64,000 nucleotides of DNA, taken from assembly GCF_000701505.1 (NCBI RefSeq), contig NZ_JNJB01000012.1, positions 124,001 to 188,000 on the forward strand. The letters are read 5' to 3'. This stretch comes from Dyadobacter crusticola DSM 16708. Its GTDB lineage: Bacteria; Bacteroidota; Bacteroidia; Cytophagales; Spirosomataceae. Shown one piece after another: positions 44,858 through 54,766 of this stretch (position 1 is its first letter; each line of letters opens with the position of its first letter). The translations under genes were made by a program, and so were the position numbers. Below the pieces are notes generated by a model. It was given only the letters and a program-made list of their open reading frames with translations, did not search any database and had not been told where the DNA came from.

Positions 44858-47752
44858 TTAATTAACCTCTGCGTCGGTGTAAGCTTCCACCGGAATGCAC
44901 GAGCAGATTAGGTTTCGGTCACCGTAAGCACTGTCAACGCGGCTCACACTAGGCCAGAACTTATTAAAGCGCAGGTATGGGAGCGGGAATGCAGCTTTTT
45001 CCCTGCTATAAGAACGGCTCCATTCTTCGCTGAGCAAAACTCTGGAAGTATGCGGCGCATTTTTCAGAACATTATCCGTACGATCCGCGGTGCCTTCTTC
45101 TATTTCCTGAATTTCCTTGCGGATTGAGATCATCGCATCACAAAAACGGTCCAGCTCTGCCTTTGATTCTGATTCAGTCGGTTCGATCATCAGTGTTCCC
45201 GCAACCGGGAACGACAATGTCGGTGCGTGAAAGCCGTAATCCATCAGGCGTTTTGCAAGATCCTCAGCCTCTACGCCAGCTGCTTTGAACGAGCGGCAAT
45301 CCAGGATCATTTCATGCGCACAGTGGCCATTTGTACCTGTATAAAGCACTTCATAATGCCCGCTCAAACGTTCTTTGATATAATTGGCATTCAGGATCGC
45401 GTATTTTGTGGCATTTGTCAAACCTTCTCCGCCCATCATCGCGATGTAAGCGTAGGAGATCGTCAGAATACTTGCGCTTCCGTAAGGCGCCGCCGACACA
45501 GCTCCCGCTTCGCCATCGGGAAGATGCTCGCCTTGTACATTAAAATTGACGTGACCAGGTAAAAACGGCATCAAATGCTCTGCAACGCCAATCGGACCTA
45601 CACCAGGGCCGCCGCCGCCGTGAGGAATGCAAAATGTTTTATGCAGATTTAAATGGCAAACATCAGCACCAATGCTGGCAGGACTTGTCAGACCAACCTG
45701 TGCATTCATATTGGCACCATCCATATAAACCTGACCGCCGAATGAATGGATCATTTCGCAGATTTCAATGATACTCTCCTCGTAAACGCCGTGCGTAGAT
45801 GGATAAGTTACCATCAAACAGGACAAATCATTGCTGTACTGTTCGGCTTTTGCTTTTAGATCTGCTACGTCTATATTTCCTCTTTCATCACATTTGGTAA
45901 CAACCACTTTCATTCCTGCCATTACAGCAGACGCAGGGTTTGTCCCGTGTGCCGACGAAGGTATCAGCGCCACATTCCGGTGATGATCGCCGCGGCTGGC
46001 GTGATAAGCACGGATCGCCATTAAGCCCGCATATTCTCCCTGTGCGCCTGAATTAGGCTGGAAAGACATGGCAGCAAACCCGGTAATCTCACAAAGCCAG
46101 GTATTTAGCTCACTCACCAGCTGCGCGTATCCGCCAACCTGATTGGTAGGCGCAAATGGATGTATTTGTCCGAATTCCGGCCAGGTAAGCGGGATCATTT
46201 CCGATGTTGCATTCAGCTTCATCGTACAGCTGCCCAACGAGATCATTGAATGCACCAGCGAAAGGTCTTTGCTTTCCAATGATTTCAGGTAACGCAGCAT
46301 TTCGTGCTCGGTATGGTGCGTGTTGAAAACAGGATGTGTCAGATAATCAGAGACACGCGCCAGATTTTCAGGGAAAGCAAATTCGAATTCTTCATCGATA
46401 ACCATCTCACCCTGGAAACCAGAAACCTCGGCAAACACATTCAGCAATGCAATTACATCGTCGAATGATTTTGCTTCGTCAAATGCGATGGTAATACTTT
46501 CGTCTTTGTTATAACGCAGGTTAATCCCCCACTTCAAAGCAGTCTCACGTACTTTCCTGGTCAGAGGCGTTTTAATGGTAACAGTATCAAAAAACTCTTC
46601 TGTTACCACCTCATAGTTGAACTTCTTGATCGTATCGACGAAAAGCTTCGCCAGCCCGTGAACACGGGCTGCAATGGACCTGATACCCTCAGGCCCGTGA
46701 TATACGGAATAAGCACCGGCAATTACAGCCAGAAGAACCTGGGCTGTACAAATATTAGAAGTAGCTTTTTCGCGCCGAATGTGCTGCTCACGGGTTTGCA
46801 GCGCCATTCTCAATGCACGGTTACCTTCTTCGTCCACCGACACTCCGATGATACGACCAGGAATATTTCTCTTGAATGATTCTTTGGTTGCAAAAAAAGC
46901 CGCGTGCGGGCCGCCGTAGCCCATTGGAACGCCAAATCGTTGCGACGAACCTACCACTACATCTGCGCCCATCTCACCTGGCGATTTCAGCAATGCAAGT
47001 GACAGCAAATCAGCCGCTACTGCTACTGAAATGTTGAGCTCGTGCGCGGCTGCAATGAAATCAGTGTAATCTATTACATCACCGTTTGTAGCAGGATATT
47101 GTACCAAAACCGCGTAAATGTTCTCGTCTGTCAGATCAAAAGTTGCGTGATTTCCGACTACCACTTCAATACCGATTGGTCTTGCGCGGGTAAAAATCAG
47201 GTCGATGGTTTGCGGGTGACAAAGCTCGGACACGAAGAAAGTGTTCGCCTTTTTCCGGCTGCCGGCGCGCAGGCTGTAAAGCATCGTCATTGCTTCGGCG
47301 GCTGCGGTTGCTTCGTCAAGTAAAGACGCATTCGCGATCTCCATTCCGGTCAGGTCGGTGACTACGGTTTGAAAGTTCAGCAGCATTTCAAGACGACCTT
47401 GTGCTATTTCTGCCTGGTAAGGAGTATAGGCGGTATACCACGCAGGATTTTCAAGAATGTTACGAAGGATTACCTTTGGCGTGATCGTATCATAGTAGCC
47501 TGTCCCGATGTAGGATTTCAGTACTGCATTTTTACTGGCAGTTCTCTTGATCCCTTCCAAAAACTCCTGCTCCGATTTTGGCTTTGGAAGATTAAGCGGC
47601 TTCTGTAAACGTATCGCTGAGGGAAGTGTTTGATCTATCAGTTCGTCCAATGACGCGGCACCAATCGTATTCAGCATTTCCTGCAATTCCTGAGCATCTT
47701 TGCCGTGGTGCCGGTTTTCAAATTTATCTTGATTTCGAAGGTTAATTTTCAT
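44858..47752 (-). CDS. gcvP: Glycine dehydrogenase (decarboxylating), P protein
   Basis: A 964-residue fused P-protein of the glycine cleavage system: it decarboxylates glycine with pyridoxal phosphate and passes the aminomethyl group to lipoyl-GcvH. The N-terminal half has [19 protein letters not shown] and [13 protein letters not shown]; the C-terminal half has the PLP lysine in [20 protein letters not shown] (about residue 705). The fused single-chain form and length are standard. GcvT and GcvH are not nearby. A TACTTTTG -7 box lies upstream at 47798-47805. Confidence 0.96.
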   Translation of the reverse strand: MKINLRNQDKFENRHHGKDAQELQEMLNTIGAASLDELIDQTLPSAIRLQKPLNLPKPKSEQEFLEGIKRTASKNAVLKSYIGTGYYDTITPKVILRNILENPAWYTAYTPYQAEIAQGRLEMLLNFQTVVTDLTGMEIANASLLDEATAAAEAMTMLYSLRAGSRKKANTFFVSELCHPQTIDLIFTRARPIGIEVVVGNHATFDLTDENIYAVLVQYPATNGDVIDYTDFIAAAHELNISVAVAADLLSLALLKSPGEMGADVVVGSSQRFGVPMGYGGPHAAFFATKESFKRNIPGRIIGVSVDEEGNRALRMALQTREQHIRREKATSNICTAQVLLAVIAGAYSVYHGPEGIRSIAARVHGLAKLFVDTIKKFNYEVVTEEFFDTVTIKTPLTRKVRETALKWGINLRYNKDESITIAFDEAKSFDDVIALLNVFAEVSGFQGEMVIDEEFEFAFPENLARVSDYLTHPVFNTHHTEHEMLRYLKSLESKDLSLVHSMISLGSCTMKLNATSEMIPLTWPEFGQIHPFAPTNQVGGYAQLVSELNTWLCEITGFAAMSFQPNSGAQGEYAGLMAIRAYHASRGDHHRNVALIPSSAHGTNPASAVMAGMKVVVTKCDERGNIDVADLKAKAEQYSNDLSCLMVTYPSTHGVYEESIIEICEMIHSFGGQVYMDGANMNAQVGLTSPASIGADVCHLNLHKTFCIPHGGGGPGVGPIGVAEHLMPFLPGHVNFNVQGEHLPDGEAGAVSAAPYGSASILTISYAYIAMMGGEGLTNATKYAILNANYIKERLSGHYEVLYTGTNGHCAHEMILDCRSFKAAGVEAEDLAKRLMDYGFHAPTLSFPVAGTLMIEPTESESKAELDRFCDAMISIRKEIQEIEEGTADRTDNVLKNAPHTSRVLLSEEWSRSYSREKAAFPLPYLRFNKFWPSVSRVDSAYGDRNLICSCIPVEAYTDAEVN

Positions 47753-47797
47753 TCAGTTTTGGACCAAAAAACGTTCGTGATTACTAGTTTTAAAACA

Positions 47798-47805
47798 CAA
47801 AAGTA
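47798..47805 (-). promoter_or_regulatory. -7 box before gcvP
   Basis: Minus-strand TACTTTTG, an exact TAnnTTTG match, 45 nt upstream of the gcvP start codon. No glycine riboswitch was recognised in the leader. Confidence 0.42.
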
Positions 47806-47884
47806 AGCAAATCCGACCAAACTTTTGGAGAATGATCTCAATGCTTACTCTTGATTATGTACAAATTTACGGTACCCGTGCAAA

Positions 47885-48088
47885 TCAATGTTTGGGGCAG
47901 CCGCAGTCGGATTTACGCTTGAAAATACCAAGAATCTTTTTCGACCTCGGCTTCTTGTAACCCCTGTTCTTTTTCTTCTTCCCCATTAATTCCATTTTGG
48001 AGGCCACAGGCTTTGCTTTGAGCTGTTCAATGCCGGAGAAGCCAAGTGTCAGGCCGAGTATCAGTATGTAGGGGACGATTTTCTTCAT
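47885..48088 (-). CDS. Small basic exported protein with CGC motif
   Basis: A 67-residue protein: MKKIVPYILILGLTLGFSG is a signal peptide or single anchor, then a Lys/Arg-rich stretch (MGKKKKNRGYKKPRSKKILG) and a C-terminal DCGCPKH. The frame runs upstream to 48124 but the MKKIVPY start is far more natural. The cysteines plus His could bind a metal. I do not recognise a characterised homolog. Downstream of it lies gcvP on the same strand, 132 bp away. Confidence 0.6.
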   Translation of the reverse strand: MKKIVPYILILGLTLGFSGIEQLKAKPVASKMELMGKKKKNRGYKKPRSKKILGIFKRKSDCGCPKH

Positions 48089-48181
48089 GATTATGTAGCA
48101 GTAAAAACAATGTCGGATATTCAACGCCGGGAATGCAAAAAGCTGTATGCCAATTTATTATTAATCCCGTATTTTATAAAC

Positions 48182-49456
48182 TCAGGCCTTGATCAATTCT
48201 AGGATAGTAATTTCCGGGAGGATACCTACTCTTCCAGGATAGCCAAGGTAACCAAAACCCCTGTTTACATAAAGGTACTGGTCGTTTTCTTCATACAATC
48301 CTGCCCAGCGCTTGTACCTGTATTGAACCGGACTCCATTTCAGTTTACCTATTTCGACGCCAAACTGCATTCCGTGCGTGTGCCCGGCTAATGCAAGGTC
48401 AATGTCTTTGTACGTTGGCAGTACCTGCTGATCCCAATGGCTTGGGTCGTGGGAAAGTAGTATTTTGACAGGATAGTCGCCTGTATTCTGATATGCTTTG
48501 GCGAGATCACCATATTTTGCAAAGTTACCGGCGCCCCAGTTTTGAATACCTATTAATCCAATTTCTTCACCGTCAACACGGATCGGTCTATGCTCGTCAA
48601 GCATCAGGTTCCATCCCAGCAACTTATGCGCTCTTTGCAGATCAGCAAGGTTGTTCGTTTTTGCTTTCAGGTCGGGCCACTGATAGTAATCGCCGTAGTC
48701 GTGATTTCCCAGCACAGAATGCACACCCAGCGGGGCCTTCACTTTGTCGAAAATGTTGATATAATCTTTTACCTCCAATGCTCTGTCATTGACCAGATCT
48801 CCTGTAAAAAAAGCGATATCGGGTTTTTCCTTTAACAACATCTCCACACCACCTTTTACAGCAGTTTTGTTAAAAAAGCTTCCCGAGTGAATATCTGACA
48901 ATTGTGCAATTTTCATTCCGTGAAAAGCACGTGGCAGATTCTTCAATGGTACCTTTACTCTTCTCACCCGATAATCGTGCGCGCCAGATATGATCCCGAA
49001 AGCGAAAGTTCCCATTAAACTGGTGCCGGCAACTACCGCAGTTGTCGCCAAAAACTGTGATCTCGGGATAGTAGGCTCGCCTGTTTCCGGGGACGGAGTA
49101 GCTGCGCCCGGATAAAAGTAGCTCACAATCCATTGCAGAAAGCGGCGCACATCGTCGATCAGCAGGATGAACACGGCCAGTAATTTGGATAAATAGGGAA
49201 TGGCGATAAATGCAATAACGAAGGTCCGCGTAGTACCTTTAAAATAATCGGGCGGCATTAGCTGCATGGCAATGTACGCCAGCAAAGTGATGATCGTAAA
49301 ACCCCAGTAAATACCTCCGATCCACCTTTGGGAAACCTGGGATAAATTGCGGGTAGCAAATCGTAAACCTTGCCACACATAAAAATCTATCGCTAAAAGA
49401 ATAAAGGTCAATAACAAAAAAACAACTGTTCTGGGCATTTTAAATGGCGTTTTCAT
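48182..49456 (-). CDS. Membrane-anchored metallophosphoesterase
   Basis: A 424-residue protein with three or four N-terminal TM segments (about residues 8-105), a TM-like or Tat-like stretch (RSQFLATTAVVAGTSLMGTFAFG, about 132-155), and a calcineurin-like phosphoesterase domain outside. All metal motifs are present: QLSDIHSG, TGDLVND, LGNHDYGD, LLSHDPSHW and GHTHGMQFG. It resembles YaeI/YkuE-type enzymes that act on phospholipids, UDP-lipids or other phosphoesters. The start might be the Met at 49438. Substrate unknown. Confidence 0.86.
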   Translation of the reverse strand: MKTPFKMPRTVVFLLLTFILLAIDFYVWQGLRFATRNLSQVSQRWIGGIYWGFTIITLLAYIAMQLMPPDYFKGTTRTFVIAFIAIPYLSKLLAVFILLIDDVRRFLQWIVSYFYPGAATPSPETGEPTIPRSQFLATTAVVAGTSLMGTFAFGIISGAHDYRVRRVKVPLKNLPRAFHGMKIAQLSDIHSGSFFNKTAVKGGVEMLLKEKPDIAFFTGDLVNDRALEVKDYINIFDKVKAPLGVHSVLGNHDYGDYYQWPDLKAKTNNLADLQRAHKLLGWNLMLDEHRPIRVDGEEIGLIGIQNWGAGNFAKYGDLAKAYQNTGDYPVKILLSHDPSHWDQQVLPTYKDIDLALAGHTHGMQFGVEIGKLKWSPVQYRYKRWAGLYEENDQYLYVNRGFGYLGYPGRVGILPEITILELIKA

Positions 49457-49595
49457 ATTGCATGTAAACGTTTGACCTAATTTTCTCGTTCGGTTATCTC
49501 GGGAGATTGTTCAGGTTTGTACAGCAAAGGTTCCAACCGAACTTCCGGAGGCAAAAATCGCCGGCTTAATGGTTTCAAATACTTAATAAAAACAA

Positions 49596-49817
49596 ATGGG
49601 CAATTTCGATTTCAAAAGATTTCATATCAGATCAATGAATGCTGGTTCCGCAGAGGAGCGCGCGCAAATCAACCAAGAGCTGAAAGACCTGTATAACTCC
49701 CTTCCGGAAGACGAAAAGAAAGTCTTCAATGAAGAATTGCAGTACTTTCTGACAAAAGAAGTGGGCCGGATCAAATCGGATTACGAGTCGGTAAAAGGGT
49801 TAAACCGCCCTAATTAA
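49596..49817 (+). CDS. Small conserved-looking cytosolic hypothetical protein
   Basis: A 73-residue, charged, helical protein (GSAEERAQINQELKDLYNSLPEDEKKVFNEELQYFL). No signal peptide or known motif. Its TAA stop overlaps the stop of the convergent YqgE gene by 4 bp. The codon pattern and clear alternation of hydrophobic and charged residues suggest it is real. Function unknown. Confidence 0.6.
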   Translation: MGNFDFKRFHIRSMNAGSAEERAQINQELKDLYNSLPEDEKKVFNEELQYFLTKEVGRIKSDYESVKGLNRPN

Positions 49818-50374
49818 TTAAGGCGCGGATCAATGGGATAATGCGCAATGGAGCGGTACTCACCACCCATGTTGCGCAGTACCTCCCGCCAAAAATTTCC
49901 TGGCGGAGTTGTAAAGAGAAATTCTGAATTGGTGTTGGTAATAATCCAGGAATCCTGACTGAGCTCCTCAGCGAGCTGCCCTTCACCCCAGCCTGAGTAA
50001 CCTATAAAAAAGCGGATATCGTCCTGATTGAGCGTATTCAGATTAAGCAGTGTTTTCACGGTTGTGAAATCTCCACCCCAATATACATCACTCATGATTT
50101 CAGCACCGCCACTAATCAGGTCCGGGCGCCTGTGGATGAAATGGAGCGTGTTCTTTTCTACCGGGCCGCCCAGATGCAGCGTGATGTCCTGGTAAATTGT
50201 TTCTTCAAGCACATCGCCGAGAAACAGCTCCGTGGTTTGATTCAGCACAAAACCAAAGCTACCCTGATCGTTATGCTCACACATCAGGATCACACCTCTC
50301 TCAAAATTTGGATCGCCCAAAAATGGTTTGGCAATGAGCAGGCTTCCCTTCGAGACATTCATGCTTGTAGACAT
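49814..50374 (-). CDS. YqgE/AlgH family protein
   Basis: A 186-residue cytosolic protein of the YqgE/AlgH (DUF179) family: GSLLIAKPFLGDPNFERGVILMCEHN (in part PFLGDPNFERGVIL), GSFGFVLNQ, LHLGGPVEKNTLHFIH, and FIGYSGWGEGQLAEEL. The family is widespread; AlgH was linked to alginate regulation, but its biochemical function is unknown. Normal length. Confidence 0.9.
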   Translation of the reverse strand: MSTSMNVSKGSLLIAKPFLGDPNFERGVILMCEHNDQGSFGFVLNQTTELFLGDVLEETIYQDITLHLGGPVEKNTLHFIHRRPDLISGGAEIMSDVYWGGDFTTVKTLLNLNTLNQDDIRFFIGYSGWGEGQLAEELSQDSWIITNTNSEFLFTTPPGNFWREVLRNMGGEYRSIAHYPIDPRLN

Positions 50375-50524
50375 ATTCTGACGAAACTTTTTATGCTGAA
50401 CGAATATATTTTAAATTCTGGTAACATTAACCCCTGAATATTCAAATTCCGGCGGGTTTTTGACAATTTTCCTTGCAAACCAAAAAGCATACCACTTGAT
50501 TGCGAAACCAACAAGAACAAGATT

Positions 50525-51046
50525 ATGGCACTAATTAAATCCGTGCGGGGATACCAGCCGGCATTCGGCGAAAATTGCTGGTTTGCTGAAAATGCAACGA
50601 TCGTAGGCGATGTGCAAATGGGCGAAAATTGTACGGTTTGGTTTAATGCGGTAATCCGCGGCGATGTGAACAGTATACGGATCGGGCACCATTCAAATGT
50701 GCAGGACGGAGCAGTGATTCACTGCACTTACCAGCGCTTTTCCACCACAATTGGCAATTACGTATCTGTCGCGCACAATGCAATTGTGCACGGCTGTACA
50801 ATCGAAGATCATGTGCTGATCGGAATGGGCGCGATTGTAATGGACGGAGCGGTAGTAGGCACAGGCTCCATCGTTGCAGCTGGTGCGATTGTAACGCAGG
50901 GTACGAAAATTCCGCCGGGTACCATTTATGCAGGTAATCCAGCCAGGTACCTGAAAGATGTTTCGCCCGAGCTGAATGCGGCTATCGACAGAACTGCGAA
51001 CAACTACATTACCTATTCAGGCTGGTTCAGGGAAACAGAGGATTAG
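50525..51046 (+). CDS. Gamma-class carbonic anhydrase-like protein
   Basis: A 173-residue left-handed beta-helix protein with hexapeptide repeats (for example GDVQMGENCTVWFNAVIRGD, in parts). The gamma-CA zinc histidines fit IRIGHHSNVQDG, SVAHNAIVHGC (two His, spaced as in CamH/YrdA types). Such proteins may hydrate CO2 or act as acyltransferase-like scaffolds; activity is often unproven. Its stop TAG overlaps the stop of the convergent DedA gene (TTAG at 51043-51046). Confidence 0.88.
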   Translation: MALIKSVRGYQPAFGENCWFAENATIVGDVQMGENCTVWFNAVIRGDVNSIRIGHHSNVQDGAVIHCTYQRFSTTIGNYVSVAHNAIVHGCTIEDHVLIGMGAIVMDGAVVGTGSIVAAGAIVTQGTKIPPGTIYAGNPARYLKDVSPELNAAIDRTANNYITYSGWFRETED

Positions 51047-51678
51047 CCCTCACCCATTTCCTTTCTCGCATTCAGATAACCTTTGATCACTGTAAACGTG
51101 GTAATCGCGAGGAAGAAAAGGATAATGTACTGCACGTAGTCCACGATCCACGGAAAGCGCTCGCCGAAGAGATATCCGCCCCCTGTCAAGGAACCTATCC
51201 AGATCGCGCCGCCAGCTACATTGTTAACCAGGAATGATACAAACGGCATTTTTACCAATCCCGCGAGTATCGGGGCGAAAGTTCTTACAACAGGCAGGAA
51301 CCGGCTGATAATGAGCGTGCGGCTACCGTAACGTTCAAAGTAGTTACGTGTAGTTTCAATGTGCTTCTTCTTGAAAAAGAAGGAGTCTGGCCTGTTCTCG
51401 AACATATCACCGAAATATTTGCCAAAAATATAACCCAACAAAGAACCCAGTACTGCTGCTGTAAACATGCATAAAAGCAAAATTCCGATCGGTACATCCA
51501 GAATGCCCGTTCCGCAGAATACGCCGGCCAGGAAAACCAGGTAATCGCCGGGGAGAAAGAATGCGAAAAACAATCCGTTCTCTGCGAAAACTATGAAAGT
51601 AATAACCAGCAGACCTCCCGTACGGATGATCTCCTCGGAGTTGAGTATATATTGGAAAAATTCGGTAATTGAATTCAT
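51043..51678 (-). CDS. DedA-family (SNARE-associated) membrane protein
   Basis: A 211-residue membrane protein with about five segments. It has GLFFAFFLPGDYLVFLAG (the F/Y-F-x-P-G-[DE] motif), GSLLGYIFGKYFGD, and FERYGSRTLIISRFLPVVRTFAPILAG with the conserved RFxPxxR. DedA proteins take part in undecaprenyl-phosphate or phospholipid flipping and proton-dependent envelope homeostasis. It shares no operon in this window; the uup-like gene lies on the same strand, upstream. Confidence 0.88.
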   Translation of the reverse strand: MNSITEFFQYILNSEEIIRTGGLLVITFIVFAENGLFFAFFLPGDYLVFLAGVFCGTGILDVPIGILLLCMFTAAVLGSLLGYIFGKYFGDMFENRPDSFFFKKKHIETTRNYFERYGSRTLIISRFLPVVRTFAPILAGLVKMPFVSFLVNNVAGGAIWIGSLTGGGYLFGERFPWIVDYVQYIILFFLAITTFTVIKGYLNARKEMGEG

Positions 51679-51729
51679 AACGTCAGGATATAGGAACAGG
51701 CTCCATACTTGCTATGGAGCTGTCCAAAT

Positions 51730-53613
51730 TTAAGCATTTTCCGATAGTTCGAGCCAGCGCATTTCTTTGTCAGCCTGACTGTCGGTCAATTCTTCGATTT
51801 CCTTCGACCAGCTTGCCAGCTCATCGTGCGAGCCGCCGCTATTTAACTTTTCGACCAGAACAGCCTTTTGCTTTTCCATTTTCGCTATTTCTGCTTCAAG
51901 CTGCTCCATTTCCTTTTGCTCTTTATAGCTCAGCTTTTTCCTGGCAGGCGCATTTGCAACAGAAACACTTTCCTTTACCGGCTCAGGAGCTGCAACCGGC
52001 GCAGGCTTGGATCCTGCAATTTTTTTCTCTGCTTCCTGCTCATCCTGATAGTCCCGCAGCTCGGTATAGTTTCCTGGGAAGTCGCTGATTTTACCTTCGC
52101 CTTCAAAAACAAATATGTGCTCCACCAGCCTGTCAAGAAAATAACGGTCGTGGGAAACGATCATCAGACAGCCGGGGAAGTTCATCAGAAAGTCTTCCAG
52201 TACATTCAGGCTCGCAATGTCCAGATCGTTGGTCGGCTCATCGAGGATCAGGAAGTTGGGCTGCTTGATCAGGATCAGCAACAATTGCAATCTCCGTTTT
52301 TCACCTCCGCTCAGCTTCGAGATAAAATCGTATTGTTTGGATGGAGAAAAAAGGAATGCTTCGAGCAACTTACCGACTGTAACCGATTCGCCGGTTCCGA
52401 GCTGAACTACCTCGGCAACATCCTTCACGATATCAATTACCCGCTGATTTTCATTAAAAACGAGGTCTGACTGCTTGTAATAGCCAAATTGAACGGTTTC
52501 TCCCTTTACAATTGAACCTTGATCGGGAGTCAGCTCACCGGTAATCATATTCAGGAGCGTCGACTTACCCATTCCATTCTTACCAACAATCCCTATCCTG
52601 TCCCCTTTACGGAAAGTATATTCAAAATCCTTGATCAACTGCCGGTCGCCAAAACCTTTACTTACCTTTTCAAGCTCGATAATTTTGCTGCCTAACCTGG
52701 AAGTGCGGACATTCAGCTCCATTTTGGTATCAAACTTCTTCTGACTGGCTTTTTCTTTCAGTTCTTCAAAAGCATCAACCCGGTATTTTGCTTTGGTACC
52801 CCGCGCTTTCGGCTGTCTCCGGATCCAGTCCAGTTCTTTCCGCATGAGGTTTCTGGCTTTGTCAATGCCGGCTGCTTCCATTTCCTCTCTTTCTGCCTTC
52901 TTTTCGAGGAAATAGGAGTAGTTACCTTTATACGGATAAGCCGAACCGTGGTCGAGTTCGAGCATTTGATTACAAACTGTGTCGAGGAAGTACCTGTCGT
53001 GCGTGACTACCAGCAAAGTAGTATTTGACGTATTCAGGTAATTTTCCAGCCATTCTACGGTGTCCAGGTCAAGGTGGTTGGTAGGCTCATCGAGGATCAA
53101 CAAATCGGGATCTTCGAGCAAAACCTTCGCCATCGCCACCCTTTTACGCTGGCCTCCTGAAAGTGCGCCGTAAGGAGTATCTGTATGGTGAATGCCAAGC
53201 CTGCCGAGCACTTCCTTCGTGCGATATTCAAAATCCCACGCATTGTACTTGTCCATGTCCTCCATTACCTCTGCCAGTTCGTCGTGATTATCGGTTTCAA
53301 TGGCGTGTTCGTACCGTTTCACCACTTGCGCCACGGGATTGTTGGATGAAAAAATCACTTCCAACACGGGCAGGCTTTCGTCGAATGCAGGACTTTGATC
53401 AAGGTAACCAATGCGAATGTCCTTTCTGAAACTGACTTCGCCTTCGTCTGGGGGTATCTTACCTGTAAGAATGTTTAGAAATGTCGTCTTCCCCGTTCCG
53501 TTTTTTCCAATTAAGGCTACTTTATCGCCTCTGCTGATACCAAAACTGATGTTTTTAAAAAGCCATTTGTCGGCAAATGACTTTGCTATATTTTCTGCTG
53601 AAAGATAATTCAT
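51730..53613 (-). CDS. uup: ABC-F ATPase, Uup-like
   Basis: A 627-residue cytosolic ABC-F protein with two ABC domains and a C-terminal coiled coil. First domain: Walker A GKNGTGKTTFLNIL (near residue 37), signature LSGGQRKRVAMA, Walker [13 protein letters not shown]. Second domain: [37 protein letters not shown]. The C-terminal SYKEQKEMEQLEAEIAKMEKQKAV helix pair (about 560-620) is the Uup-type extension that binds branched DNA or ribosomes. Its -7 box lies 25 nt before the start. Confidence 0.85.
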   Translation of the reverse strand: MNYLSAENIAKSFADKWLFKNISFGISRGDKVALIGKNGTGKTTFLNILTGKIPPDEGEVSFRKDIRIGYLDQSPAFDESLPVLEVIFSSNNPVAQVVKRYEHAIETDNHDELAEVMEDMDKYNAWDFEYRTKEVLGRLGIHHTDTPYGALSGGQRKRVAMAKVLLEDPDLLILDEPTNHLDLDTVEWLENYLNTSNTTLLVVTHDRYFLDTVCNQMLELDHGSAYPYKGNYSYFLEKKAEREEMEAAGIDKARNLMRKELDWIRRQPKARGTKAKYRVDAFEELKEKASQKKFDTKMELNVRTSRLGSKIIELEKVSKGFGDRQLIKDFEYTFRKGDRIGIVGKNGMGKSTLLNMITGELTPDQGSIVKGETVQFGYYKQSDLVFNENQRVIDIVKDVAEVVQLGTGESVTVGKLLEAFLFSPSKQYDFISKLSGGEKRRLQLLLILIKQPNFLILDEPTNDLDIASLNVLEDFLMNFPGCLMIVSHDRYFLDRLVEHIFVFEGEGKISDFPGNYTELRDYQDEQEAEKKIAGSKPAPVAAPEPVKESVSVANAPARKKLSYKEQKEMEQLEAEIAKMEKQKAVLVEKLNSGGSHDELASWSKEIEELTDSQADKEMRWLELSENA

Positions 53614-53638
53614 GATTAAAGCTAAAATTCAATGTCTG

Positions 53639-53646
53639 CAAAGTTA
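53639..53646 (-). promoter_or_regulatory. -7 box before uup-like gene
   Basis: Minus-strand TAACTTTG, an exact consensus match, 25 nt upstream of the start codon. Confidence 0.42.
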
Positions 53647-53752
53647 GAACAGATATCAAACAACTTAGAAAAAATTCGTTTTGATAGGGTAAATAGGCTA
53701 ATATTGCCACTTATATTCAGTTAGATGGTTCCAACCGACTCGTTTTATTATT

Positions 53753-54739
53753 ATGTCTAAACAATCTCTTTTCTTAATCTCAACACTCCTATTTTGTTTC
53801 AACGCAATAGCCCAAGACGCTAACTTTAAAAATTACACACAAAAAATCGGGGGCAGCCCAAAGGTATATGAAATGGTCGCTATTCCAGGCGGCGAGTTCA
53901 TGATGGGAAGCCCTGCCAGCGAAAAAGGCCACAAAGCCGACGAAGGTCCCCAGCACAAGGTGAAAATCGAACCTTTCTGGATGGGAAAATTTGAAGTAAT
54001 CTGGGATATATACGATCTGTATTCCTTCAAAAACATGGAGAAAGAAATGGCGGCCCGCCACCCGGATCCTGACAAATCAGTACAAAAAACAGATGCAAGT
54101 ACCCGCCCCAGCCCACCTTATGTAGATATGTCATTTGGTATGGGTCGCGAGGGATATCCGGCTATCAATATGACGCAATATGCGGCTATCCATTTTTGCA
54201 AATGGCTTTACGAAAAAACGGGTGTTTTCTACCGGTTGCCAACAGAAGCTGAATGGGAATATGCCTGCCGCGCCGGATCGAAAACTGCTTATTCATTCGG
54301 CGACGATGCTTCCAAATTGGGAGAATATGCATGGTTCCGTGGCAACAGCGACGCAGCTTACAAAAAGGTAGGTCAGAAAAAACCAAATGCATTCGGACTG
54401 CATGATATGCATGGAAATGTAATGGAATGGACCCTGGACCAATATATCCCGGATTACTATGCTAAAAAGCCAGCCGGTGAAAAGTATGCGCCGGTGACTG
54501 AGCTTTACCCAAATTCAGTTCGTGGGGGATCGTGGGATGATGAGCCTTCGGAATTGAGAAGCGCGGCAAGAATACCGTCAAAGGCAGATTGGAAGATCCT
54601 TGATCCGCAATTGCCAAAAAGCGAGTGGTGGCTGACAAGTGCTTCATTTGTTGGTTTTAGAGTTGTCAGACCTCTTAAAACACCATCTCCGGAGGAAATC
54701 CAGGCTTATTACAGCCCTAAATTAATTGAAGACTATTGA
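53753..54739 (+). CDS. Exported SUMF1/FGE-fold protein without catalytic cysteines
   Basis: A 328-residue protein with signal peptide (MSKQSLFLISTLLFCFNAIAQ) and a formylglycine-generating-enzyme-like fold: VAIPGGEFMMGSPASEKG, PQHKVKIEPFWMGKFEV, YRLPTEAEWEYACRAGSK, GLHDMHGNVMEW, and RGGSWDDEPSELRSAAR near the end with GFRVVRP. In true FGEs the last motif carries the copper-binding catalytic cysteines; here it has none, so it is probably a non-catalytic or differently acting SUMF1 protein (ligand binding, as in other secreted members). The Gfo/Idh/MocA gene follows after 27 bp, likely in one transcript. Confidence 0.83.
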   Translation: MSKQSLFLISTLLFCFNAIAQDANFKNYTQKIGGSPKVYEMVAIPGGEFMMGSPASEKGHKADEGPQHKVKIEPFWMGKFEVIWDIYDLYSFKNMEKEMAARHPDPDKSVQKTDASTRPSPPYVDMSFGMGREGYPAINMTQYAAIHFCKWLYEKTGVFYRLPTEAEWEYACRAGSKTAYSFGDDASKLGEYAWFRGNSDAAYKKVGQKKPNAFGLHDMHGNVMEWTLDQYIPDYYAKKPAGEKYAPVTELYPNSVRGGSWDDEPSELRSAARIPSKADWKILDPQLPKSEWWLTSASFVGFRVVRPLKTPSPEEIQAYYSPKLIEDY

Positions 54740-54766
54740 TCAACTATAACTCTTAATTCTTGAATA

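Noticed and set aside
47753..47884. Glycine riboswitch before gcvP
   Set aside because: The leader has no recognisable aptamer pairs; only a -7 box is seen.
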